This document shows, piece by piece, positions 28,740 through 40,335 of a DNA stretch of 64,000 bases. A program made the translations under genes and the position numbers. The notes under the pieces were generated by a model. The model made no database searches and was not told the DNA's origin. It saw only the letters and a program-made list of their open reading frames with translations. The number at the start of each line of letters is the position of its first letter. Within the stretch, counting starts at the first letter, position 1. The stretch is from Cacajao melanocephalus (lineage: Eukaryota; Chordata; Mammalia; Primates; Pitheciidae): the NCBI GenBank assembly GCA_963573385.1, contig CAUYLG010071244.1, positions 62,001 to 126,000 of the forward strand, given 5' to 3'.

Positions 28740-29800
28740 GGTTGTTAATTATTCAGCCCCCAGGACCCGTACCCCAGTCCGGGCTGCCGCGTGGAGTTTG
28801 CGCAGAGAGGGACGCTGTCCGCTTCCCCCCGGGCTGGGGTCCCGAACGGCGGGCGGGGAGCGGGCCGCGGGCTGCGCTCTGCAGTCCCCACGCTCTCGGC
28901 TGCCCAGGCTGGCCCGAGGCTCCGCTTGACGCCGCGAACCCAGACCCCGCGCGTAAAGGGCCTCGCGGCCGAGAGCACACGCGCGGGGAGACCCGGCGCC
29001 GGGACGCTGCGGCCGGGAGGATTTCCCTGGCCGGGTTCAGCGGCGGCGGAGGTGGGGGCGAAGCAGTCCCGCCGCACCCGGCCCTCGGGCTCCCACGGCT
29101 CGCCGCAGGTGGGGCTGGCGGACCGTCCGGCCGGCTCTTCGCCCGAGCCGGGTGCCGGCGGCTGGCAACCCGCGGAGGAGGCCCCGGCGCTGCGCACCCG
29201 CCTGGCCCCGCTGCGCCCGCGGCCCGAGGCTCCCAAACGCCCCGTCGCCCCGTCTAGGGCCCCCTTCCCTGCGGGCGCCTCGGAGCCGTTTCCCGGCCCT
29301 GTTGTTTCTTCGCCTTTTCTATCGCTTAGTTCAACACCTTTAACGTCTTTAGTATGTCTCCTTTTTATTTCATTTAGCGTTACTTTATCCCTTTTATTGT
29401 AACGTTTTATTTCTTTTCGAGTGGGTTTTGTTTTTCCTTTTTATCTGTTTCCGATGGAGTCTCTTTTCTTTCTGCTCACTTCTCGCTTCGGCTCCGGAGC
29501 CTGCACTTCGTTTCCTCTTCCCCGCGCGCCCGCGGCCCTGAGGCTGGCGTCGGCAGTGCCCGCGGTGGTCCCGCCCGGGCGAGGGCGCGAGGGTCCCCGT
29601 TTCACTCAGAGCTCGGTCCGCGCGCCCCGCGAGTCCGCGCCCCAGGCCGCTGCGGAGCTGAGACTTTGTCGAAAGCGGGAGCCCGAGTCGCTGCCGCCGG
29701 CGAGAGCGCCAAGAGCAGGCAGGGGCGCCGCGGGGGCCCTGACCGCGGGTTCCGGCCTGGTTTTGGCCTGGCCCAGGCGCACACAGAGGACCCAGACCTG
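28740..29800. promoter_or_regulatory. CpG island
   Basis: Very CpG-dense over 28780-29300, with a less CpG-rich T-rich gap (29310-29480), then dense again to about 29760. No recognised protein-coding exon is present; the long open frames on both strands are expected in GC-rich DNA. It lies about 14 kb upstream of the MIR9-1 promoter island and could be a distal promoter of the host transcript or of a divergent noncoding RNA. Confidence 0.75.
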
Positions 29801-32800
29801 CAGTTCACACTGAGGCTGCAGGCCCACGCTCGCTGACACTCAGGGGTCTGCAGGCCATCGTGCACGAACCACGCGGACACCCACCGAGTTACCCGTGAGA
29901 CTCACCGCCAAGTCAAGAGCGCAGGCACACCCAGCACACACTAACAAACACACGCATAACAAATGTCACACACACGCAGCCCCAAACCACACACACAAAA
30001 AACACTGAGTGTGGACATACACATTATCACGGGACACAAACACAGACCAGCACACACACGATTGCACACTACAGGTAAGCACCACACACAGACGGGTAAG
30101 CCTACTATCCCACACTCTGAGCCCCGGGGTGTTTTAACCCTAACTCAACCCATGGAGGTAGTGACTCTCAGGCGAGTGCTGGGCAGCTGGAAGGGGACCT
30201 GCCTGGTCTCACCAGCGGGCACAGCAGTAGCCTAGCAACTATAAACACAGCCACCCAGGGCTCAATACCTCTACCTAGACCGAGGTTGCGGTAGCTCCCA
30301 CACTGGCTGCTTGCGTAGCTGAGAGATGCAGCCAAAATCCAAGAGCCTGAGCCCCAGAAATGAGCGTCAGACCTAGAGAACCCTATTTGAAGCAGGTACC
30401 AATACTGCACCAAGAAATGGCACCACGGTACAGAGCATGAAGCAGGCATGCCATACATGCGCCAGGATGTGTTCCGTGCCACACGCATCACACACGGTGC
30501 TAGTATTTGGCCAGTGCCCACATAGAGACCGTTATTTATGTGAAAACAAGCAGAAGAGATGTATATGGTTCTAGGAATAAACGTAACGTGTGTACAAATA
30601 TAGATACCAATCTACACCTAAGGAGATGTAAAGTAGAAAATCTCTTTCCAGCTCATGCGTACCGTTATCAAGCGGGAACACTAGACTTTGTGTCTGTGGC
30701 AAGGTCCGGTCTCCTTTCCAGGGCAGAAGGGGTCGTTTCGTGCCTTGGGAGCTCTGTGGTGAGACTGGATTATTGGGAGAACTATATGTATCTGAAATAT
30801 AATCAAGCCACCAAAAAGGGGGGATTTGGGCAGCTGTGTCTGGAAGGTGCTCTCAGCCACAGCAGCAGTAAAAGTGGTGGCCAGACCTGCATGTCGGATG
30901 ACGGAGCCTGTCTGCAGGTAGGTATCAGTGTGCACAGACTCTGCTGGGTAAAAACACAAAGCTGTTCGTGGTACCCACACACAGATAGGTCCCGACAACC
31001 AAGCCCGGCAAGTAGCAGACAATGTGTGCCCACAAATGTCCAGCTGGATCACCAGGGAGATGAATTTCGTAGGAGAAAAGATGAGGGTAAGAGATATTTT
31101 TGTGCACACACAGAGTTCCATAGGTTTGGAGCTTAATAATTGTACAGGAGAGCCACCGAAATAGGAAAGTACATAGGTCAAAAAGAAATGCTGGGTGAGG
31201 CTCATCCTAAAAGGCCAGGATGAGTGGGGACAGGTCTCTGTTGGGCAGCCCAGAGAGAAGCCCATCCATTGTCCAAATGACTCCAGAGTATTCTACTATG
31301 ACACTTGCAGAGAAATGTGCCTGGTGACGTTGAAATCTATTTGCCAATGTCTTGACTGAGCCTAGGGGAGAAGCAGGCAGGAGAGGGTCGTATACCAGGT
31401 CTCTAACATGGGGTGGAGAATGGAAAGGTTGGCCCCCGGGGCTGGCTGTCAGTCTCTGCCTCTGCCCTATCTTTGACCAGGCTTCTGGTGCCTCTCAGCA
31501 CCTTTCTCTTTCACTCTTACAGCTCTCCGTCTCTAAGTCTCTGCCCCTCTCAGTTTCTCTCTGTGCTCCTGTCTTTTTCTCCTTACCTCTTCACTCTTTT
31601 ACTAGTCTGTACTACATGGCCAGAAGAATAAGCAGCAATCAGACCTAGGAACAGCTACAAATACAAAAGCATGTCGTAGATGCAGAGATCATTGGTGATG
31701 AAGCCCGTCCATCTTACTGGTCTGTATAGATATACATGACAGCAAATTTCCATTTTTGCACAAAAATCTAAGTATAGCTTTGAAATTTTGTTTCCTTTTA
31801 GTCTTTTGGTTGCAGCCTCTTTGGGTGTCTGTCTCTTTATTTCTTTCTGGGGCCCTTCTTTATTACACCACTCAAGGTCCCCCGACTCTGCTACAGTTTC
31901 AACAGTACCGCCTCTCCCCAATATTGCCTTCTTTGAAGCTTGCCTCTGATGGGCAAAGGCTTTTTGAGACAGAGGTAGCTAGATAGCTGCATTGCAAGCA
32001 GAGATGTGGAGAGGAGACATCTGAAAATTGATGGAGATACTAGTATCTCCAGCATCTATCTAGTTTTGGGGTCAGTCAAACAGACACACTCCCTTAATTC
32101 ACCTGGGGAGTGCAGTGAAAGAAGGATATGGTGGAGTGCTGGAACCCCAATGTACCAAGAGTGCCAAGGGCCAGCAGAATCTGACCAAGCGAGGCAGAGG
32201 AAAAGGTACCCAACTCAGTGGAGGCAAGTCCCTGGGACAATATGGAGGAAAAGTTGGGAAGGTCCCAGCTTCCCAACCACGGATCTGGTATAAATAACAT
32301 CTGAGTAAGAGAGGGATGGAATACGAAAAGGGAGGCAGTGTTGCGACTCCTTAGATACCAAGGCGCCCTGTGGAGATCCGACTGCGGGAGCCTACGAATG
32401 AACCTACGGAAGGTGGCTCAACCTGGAGAGAAGAGGAGAGGCTTTCGGCTCAATCCTGGTGGGAGAAAGGAGGGTCCAGAGTTGGACTAGGTCCACGTCA
32501 TGTGTTGGTTGGAACGCATGAACACACCAAAAGCCACTGTTTGGGGTTCCATGGCCATTTACTTGATGGTAGGAAAAGGAGAAATGATTTCATGATACGG
32601 AATGGGCTCTGGATTAAGACTCAGCCTCAGCCTCTAAACCAACGTGAGGTGGCCCCCGTTCTGGCCCCATGCCAAATAAACCTGGAGAGCTCATCCCTTC
32701 CAACTCCAAAAAAACCAGATCCTTGTTTTCTTGCCAGATCTGAATTCCCTGTGCCTTGCTCTCTGTGAGTTTGTGACTCCATCTCGGCCTCCCCCAGTCT

Positions 32801-35800
32801 CTGTGAGCTGCGGCTCTGTCCCCCTAGTCTCTGTCACTGCTTCGAAGCTTTTCTAGCTTCATCTGTCTCTGTTTTCAGGTCTCTGTCTCTCCCCTCCTGC
32901 CCCCCCACCCCGCTGGAATTAGTCTTTGTTAATTCAAAGGCTTCTCACTGAGCTCCTCCCCACTCTTCCCAGAATAACATGGAGTAAAATGAGATAAAAC
33001 CCTCCCGCCCCTAGGTTTTTTTTCCTGTCCTACTCCCTTCAGCCCCCTCCTCCAGGGCTACAACCCCCTCTTATAATGTCAGATAATTACTGGTGTGCAG
33101 CTCTGAGGAGCCAGAGCTGATACAAGGGAAGGAGAAAGGGGGAGAGAAATAAATAATAATCTGCCTCTATTCAGCGTATATAGGTTACCTGATTTGCATA
33201 TATGCTAATAATGCTATAATTACCCTGCTGTTCTGGCCTATGATCAAGTTCTATAAATACATAGGATAGCAGAGCTAGGCCTAGCAACGCCACCCCCAAA
33301 ATCATGGATATAAATGTATGTGTATGTGTGCATTTTATGTACACTCTAAACCTATGAGCCTCTCTTTGTTAGAACACACTCCCTTACAGATCCCAGCTCT
33401 TCAGATGTTCAGCTACCTCTCCTGTGTTTTGAAGCTACTCCAGAGGAGGGAAGACATGCCTGAATGAGAAAACATTCTAGGTTTTATTTAATTCTTAATA
33501 TTAATTTCATTATGAATGTTATGGCTATTTTTAGGAAATTCAGGCTTCCCCAAATTATTGAATTAGTTATTATCACCAGGATTCCCTCACCTTCTACAAT
33601 CCTACACTTTGGGGTACAGGCTCGTGGGCAGGAACAGAAAGCCCCCATCTCCTAGGCCTCCTGAATGTTTTGGAAGGCGCTGTCTACGGAGGAGGAGGTG
33701 GAGTCCCCTTCCCCAAACCTGCCCCTCTTGCCTCAGTCTCCTGGCACACTCACCGCTAGAAGGAAACCAGGGGAAAGATGCACAGGGGGCTGTGCAAATT
33801 TTGGGTGATGGTGGCAGAAGTGGGGAGGAAGCTTGGAGGAACATAAAAGATGCAATCCACAGCTGTCTGCTTTTAATTATAATTATCCCCTTTCGCTTCC
33901 TTTCTGGCTAATGAGGGGGGGGATTTAAATTTTTTTCTCCCTTTTCTCCCCCTCCCTCCTTTCCCTGGAATTGAGGGGTGGGGTGAGTTCAGGATCCTCC
34001 TCCCCTTCCTCCCTTATCCCCTGGTTACTGGGAGAAAGGCTGACTCCAGAGGGTGGTGACAGTATGAAGAGATTTGTAGGAACAAAAGAAGGACAGGTTT
34101 GGATTGCTGGACACGTCCCAGAGCTGGAGAGACCCCCCCATTCCACTGGCACCCCCTCCCATCAACCCCCCAGCTCCCTAGACAAGGAACTCAATGTCTT
34201 CCAGCCGGTGAGAAAGGAGCTAACAGGAGCCCTGGTCTAGAGAGAAGGGGAGGGAAGGGGTGGAGAGTTGGGGGGGGTGCAAAATTAGTCTCAAAGGATC
34301 TTTATTTCTGAGCTAGTGAAGCAGATGTAATCAAGGGGAGAGCAAAATAATCATAATGGGAGGAATGGGGGAGGGGAAGTGGGGCTGGAATGGGGGGACT
34401 GGGTCGGGACAGGGCTGAGAATTGGGGGGCAGGAAACATTGAGTGGGGAGAGCCTGCTGCCTTCTCTCACCCCTCTCTAGTCTCCCTATTTTGAGGTGGG
34501 GAAAGAAGGACCAGGTCTATAGACTCTGACCTTAGCCCTCGGAATCCCTCATTCAGAGCTTAGGGATGGCCAGGCCAGAAGGTGGCTGAGAAGGCACCAG
34601 GGAGAAGAGAGCCCCCCCCAACCCACCCCCAGTTGAGGGAGGTGGTTAGGAGAGGGGAGACTAAAAGCAGTGGGGGAGGGTGAGAGAGGGGAGCCAGCAG
34701 AGACTCAAGTGGCCTCCAGGTCTGTGGGACAAAAGTTGGAGGGAGATTTGTGTATGAGAGAGGAGGGGAGGGGGCCGTGGGGAAGGGGGGGTTTGACAAT
34801 GAACTTGAGACAAACTTCATTAGCATGCAGGCCTGCTGTCTGTCACGTCGAGCTCAGACCGAGTTCCCATGCAGGCCAGGAAGAGTGGGAGGGAGAAAAA
34901 GGGAGGGGCCGAGGGTGGGGGTTAGAGAGAGAAAAGAGACCCAACCATTGTACCATTCTGGGCCCCAGCTTCCACCAAATATCGGGACCCCAGCCCTGGA
35001 AACCAACCCCCCAAATTGCTCTCCCTCCTCTAAGAAAAAGATAATTTATCTCCCACTTTGACTCTGCGGTCCCACCCCTTCTCTCCTCTTGTCTAGACTT
35101 CCAAGTGCTGGCCTTCATCTCCCCCCAAGATGCTCCCCCCTCCAGCTCTCAGCCTTCACCTTCTGATTGTCACTGTCTCCTTCGCAACTAAGATCAGGAT
35201 TTGTGATTAGTTAAGCTGACCGAGATAGGGATTGAGGGGAGGCCTAGGAAGGGGGGACTGGGATGCCTTGAGCCTTCAAATGGCAAACTGTGTCACCTTC
35301 CCATGACTCCTCATCAGCTCTGCGCCTCGCCCTCCACACAGCACTTAATCACTCTCTCAAGTTCCAAAGCGAATTAAAACTCGGAGACTAGGGACGGAAT
35401 CTTTCCATCACACCCTTTCTCTTGCTTCCCTTGGGGACGAGGGTGGCCTGGAGGAACAATAGCTTCCCTTAGCCCCTTCTTCCTGCCTCAGGTTAGAAAA
35501 GGCAGTAGGGGAGGTGGCAAGCAGAGTGGAGGTGACAAAGACCCCTGACCACACAGGCATTGGAAGGAAGAAGGAGGGGCTTCGTCAGAGTGGGCTGCTA
35601 TTTTGGTGGTGGTAGTGGTGGTGTCTCCAGAGAGGGGCAGCACCCCCTTTTTGCTGCCTTTCCAGGGAGAGCAGCAAGAGAAAGAAAGAGAGGCAAACGA
35701 AATTCCTGAATGGATAGACAGATGCTACGTCATCGGAGCTGCATCCTCCACTCCACAAGAGGCTAGGAGCTGGGGGGAGAAAGGCAGTCCAGCTGCAGGG

Positions 35801-36690
35801 GCCACCGAACAGTCTTTCCTCCTCACAGAAGCCTGGTAAGTGCCCATTCGGGTCCAGGGAGGATCCCAGCCCCCTGGGAGTGAGAAGAGATCCCCTCAAA
35901 TCAGTCAGGACGCCCTAACCTTTCTACTTTACCTGCTGGCTAATGGAGGCTGCTGCAATTATCACAGAAAGAAAAGGCTGATAAAAGATTTAGGGGGTCC
36001 CCAAAATGGATGAGGCATGTGTGAAGAGGAGGAGCTGGCAGCAAGGCTCTCACCTCCTGCCTCCTGGGCACCTATCGCTGAGCCCAAGGCAGTGGCTCTA
36101 CCCACCCGCCCAGAGTGGCTCCTGGTTCCCCTCCTTCCCCCAGCCCATGCCGGCTGGAGACAGCTCACTAAGTTTGTCAATGGGATTGTTGGGGGGCTTT
36201 AGGGTCACGGTGCTACTGATCCTATTAATCTGCCCCTCCCTTCTCTCCAGCAGACATGGCCAACATCTTAATGCTTGCACCAGAGAGAGGAGAGGCAGGA
36301 AGGAGACTGTCGTGGAGACAGGAAGGAGGGAAATGGTTCTATATCTGGACTCCTGACCTTGTTCCCTCCATCTGGCTCTTATTCCTTTCTGACCTAGTGA
36401 CTTCAGCTTTTAGGGGAGGACTAAGTCTGGGGGACTTGGGGCATGGGGGGAAAGGAGCCAGATTTCCCCCCAAGAAAGAAAGGTGGAAACCAGAATTGGG
36501 AAAAATTCAAAAATATTTTATAGGATTTAGATTCATTTAATTTCCCCTTTCCCTCCTTTTCTGCGAGCTGGCAGGTGGTAAAGGGGCTGAGGGGAACCTA
36601 AAGGCAAGTGAGATGTTGGGGAAAATGTGTAGGGTCTAGACGGGGAGAGAACCCTACTCCAACACCCTCTTCACACCCATCTAATGGAGG

Positions 36691-36691
<1 letters not shown>

Positions 36692-36724
<33 letters not shown>
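36692..36724. repeat. (GT)n microsatellite
   Basis: Pure GT dinucleotide run followed by gttttgtttt. Confidence 0.95.
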
Positions 36725-36727
<3 letters not shown>

Positions 36728-38897
36728 GTTTTGTGTGTTTTCTTTTCCTAAGGAAGGCCAGGAGATATAGAAAGAAGGCACTTTTGCTGCCCCTAGTCCC
36801 CCACCCACACTGTGGTTTCTGGGAGACAGGATTGGGGCCATTGTGGGGTAATGGAGTCTGGAGCAGAGCAGGCTATTCCTGGAACCCCAGAGGCCAGATT
36901 GCTGGGAGAGGCTGAGGCTGCCAGCCGTCATATGTGCACACACATGTTCCATGCCTGCTGGGCTATGTTCCTCATCACCGGGTTCCCCTAGGCATTGTGT
37001 ATGCTTTGTTGGGGGGTGGCAGGGCAGAGATCAGTGCCGAGGGGGACAACTGCCCCAGGGACCCAGAACTCTCATCGATTAGGGTGGAGGGAGAAGCCAG
37101 AGGCCCCTAACTGTCCTTGCATCTGTTTTCTAGCATGTCAGCAAATTGATGTGGGGTGGGGGTAGCCCCTTCTTTGGTATGAAGATAATTTCAGACTGAG
37201 GCCTCCCTTTATGAAAGGGATGGGCTGGCAGAGCTGAGGCTGGGAGTCAAGTGAGTATTTGTGAGTGTTAGAAGTGGGGAGGGGGTATTCAAAGCACCCC
37301 TCCTAGAAATCAGGCTTGGATGTAAGGCTCGTCCCTGCTCCATAGCCCCCCTTTTTTCTGATTTCCTCCATTTAGGTAGGCTATCTTCCTGACCTAAAAA
37401 AAAATTAGTTGTGGAATTGAGTTTGAGATGAAGAATTCACCAACTTCCCCCAACCCACACACAAACACACAAACATATACATATAAAAACACTCATCACA
37501 GCACTTCAGGAGCTAGGTCACCTGCAGTATACATGCCACTCCCCCAAATCATAATTTAACCTGAAAGCAAAATTCTGGGAAGATAAGACTATAAAATACT
37601 GAGACTAGATTTATATCCAGCACTAATAAAAAATAAATGCTTTGTCTTCACACCTTTTGTGTGTGTGAAAAAGAGAGGGAGAAAATTGATCACTACAGGA
37701 CCTTGAGAGATATTCACGGATGTGTGATAGGCAGATAGGTCACAACAGAGATAAGTGGAGAAAGCTAGAGAGATAACATCATTGAGAATATTGTAAATGT
37801 GCACAGCACTTCACAGTTTACAGTGCATTAGATCCAGACAGTCAAAAATATATCCCTAACCCTAGCTCCTTCATCCGATCCTAAGCATGCTCTCCCATAG
37901 ACCCCAGGCAGCAGGAATCTGCAAGGAGATAGTGTCCTTTGGGCAGGAGATTACCTCCTCAGATTTAAGTCTAAGATCTCCACAGGCTGTTTGAACCGGG
38001 CCAAACCCCTGGGCCCAAAGGTTTTGGATGGAGATGAGAGGGTTGTGAGGATAAGGCTGGGTTAGAGTTGCCCAGGTGAGATGGAGCTGAGAGGCCCAGG
38101 CGGGGAGCGCTGCCTGCATGTCCAGGCTTTTCTCACTATCCCCCTGTGCAGCCTCAAGCCTGGCTATTAAGAGGGGAACATAGCCTGTCCAGGTTCTGAA
38201 GATGCGGGGCTAGGAGAAAAGGAGTGGCTGAGAGGGTGACAGGAAGGCTTGGGGTCGTCAGGGAAAGAAGGCTGGACTTCTCAAAGGATTTTAACCTTTG
38301 CATTCTCCTCCTTGACAGGAGCTGGGCATCCGAGAAGCAGCCGCCTCATCTGTTTCTGGTGTCATCGTAGGTGGCCACCTATGGCTTCTGGGGTATTTAT
38401 TTTCTTATTTATTGTTTCTGATGGTGGAGTGGGTGGGGGGAAACTGGCCCCGTCTCACCTGTTTCCTCCTGTTCTCTGTACCCCTCTACCCCACTCCCCG
38501 TCTCTTCCAGCTTTCAGCCCCGATTTTGGGTCTACTCCAATTGTAGTTAGACCTACATCGTCAATGATAGGCCACCCTGCTTCAGTTCTGTAATAGAGAG
38601 GAAAGGCATTGGGGATACAGGGAACTCTTTCCCCTTCTCCCATAGGCTCCTGAGGGCAGAGTTGGAGACCAATTGATCTGGGGGGAGATGGTTGGTTGGG
38701 GAAGGGAAGAGAGATACTTGTACCTGGGTGACAGAGGTGAGAAAGAAGAGCAGTGTGGATTATGGTGAATGGGGACCCAAGGAACTGAAATAACTGAGTG
38801 ATATGTGTTCCAGAGTATACAGCTGCAAGCACTGAGAGGTGGTCCTGCTGGGAGTGTCTGTGGATTTGTCATTGCATTGGTCTGAGTTGGTAAATTT

Positions 38898-38952
<55 letters not shown>
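38898..38952. repeat. (TG)n microsatellite, interrupted
   Basis: Two TG runs separated by 'agagtg' and ending in (GA)n. Confidence 0.95.
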
Positions 38953-38959
<7 letters not shown>

Positions 38960-40227
38960 TACATAGCACCCTTGCATATTCATGCTTATGCCCTTTAAGA
39001 AGGCCATTTGCTGATGGTTGAGGGTCTCGTAGAAAGAGCTCAATCTGTATGAACCAGCCAACCCTCTACCATCTCTGCCACCTTGTTCTCACCTCCCGGA
39101 CACCACAGCACTCTCAGGCAAGTGAGCAATGTGTGGGCTCAAGAACAGAATGGGGAACAGACAAGGAAGGCAGTGCTCACACAGGCCCAAGGAATTCTCA
39201 GGCTAGCCGCTCAGTGGGAGGAAAATACTGCTCTCTTGAGGAAGAAGTATGACATCCCTAGGAACAAAATCCTCCAGATTATTTTCTACACCTCCAATCT
39301 TTTCTGCCCATATGAACAGACATTATTTTTCACACCGCTTAGTATTTTTTACTGCTAATTCTTGCTTTTGTTTGTCACAACCCCATAGACAATGCAGATT
39401 TCTAATGCAAAAAAAAGTATGATATTGTTCATAATGATGGACTTATAAGACAAATAAATATCTGAATCCACCCTCTCCTAAATACAGCTTTCATCTGCGT
39501 CTTCAAGGCAAATTAACCTGGTAATTGAAACAAAGAAAAAAATATATGCTTTTTATTTAATTACCTCTTTCAAGAAAGTGCTTGACTGCCAAAATGTATT
39601 TTGGAACCTGAATTATAAAGATCCATCCAAGAGCTGCGTCCAGAGAGCATAATTCGGGCCATGTTTTTCTCTACATGGACCTTTTCAGGCACACAGACAA
39701 TAGGTGGGCATCAGGGCTATAAGGGATGGGGGTGGGGACGGGCACTGGCAAAAAATGGGGGCTCCTAAGCTAATGGAGACACTTACAGACTCACATCAGC
39801 ACCAGGGAATCGATGTGCTCTCCCCACAGCCCCTAGAAATTCCCTGGAAGAACTCAGGGTGGGGTCTGCAGTCCATCACGCTGTAGAACGCTCCAGCTGA
39901 CTGTGTGGTATGCTGGAATCAGAGGGCTCTTCTTCAACTGAGACCTTCTCAGGGACACTGAGGCTGCTGGGCCAAGCCCAAAGGGCGCCCAATGTATCCA
40001 TTTTACTCCAGCTGTTATACTCTTCTAGGCCTGCTGTATCTAATTAGCAGAAGTGTCTCCTCTGGTCAAAGGAGCCATGGAATAGTCAGGAACACATCAC
40101 ACAATAGGCACAACTCTCCCCTCCCCCTCCCCCGCAGATCCCACAGAACACACAACTTACCGAGACCCTCACTCTCTACCCCTAATGCCCTCAATCTACC
40201 TGATGGCAAATGCACACTCGAGGTACA

Positions 40228-40335
40228 CAGAGCTCTATTAATTGATCAATTACTGGGCACCCACTATGCTTCAGACATAGTGTTAGCTACCATGGATAAG
40301 AATATGTGTGACATTGCCCCTGCTCTGGGGAGACT
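40228..40335 (+). repeat. L2-like ancient repeat fragment
   Basis: 'ttactgggcacccactatgc', 'agtgttagctaccatggat' and 'gcccctgctctggggag' match the same old repeat class as 3395-3990. Confidence 0.5.

Noticed and set aside
28742..29402. Open frames of 163-203 codons on both strands
   Set aside because: They are in a CpG island where stop codons are rare; the protein sequences are low-complexity A/P/R/G-rich.
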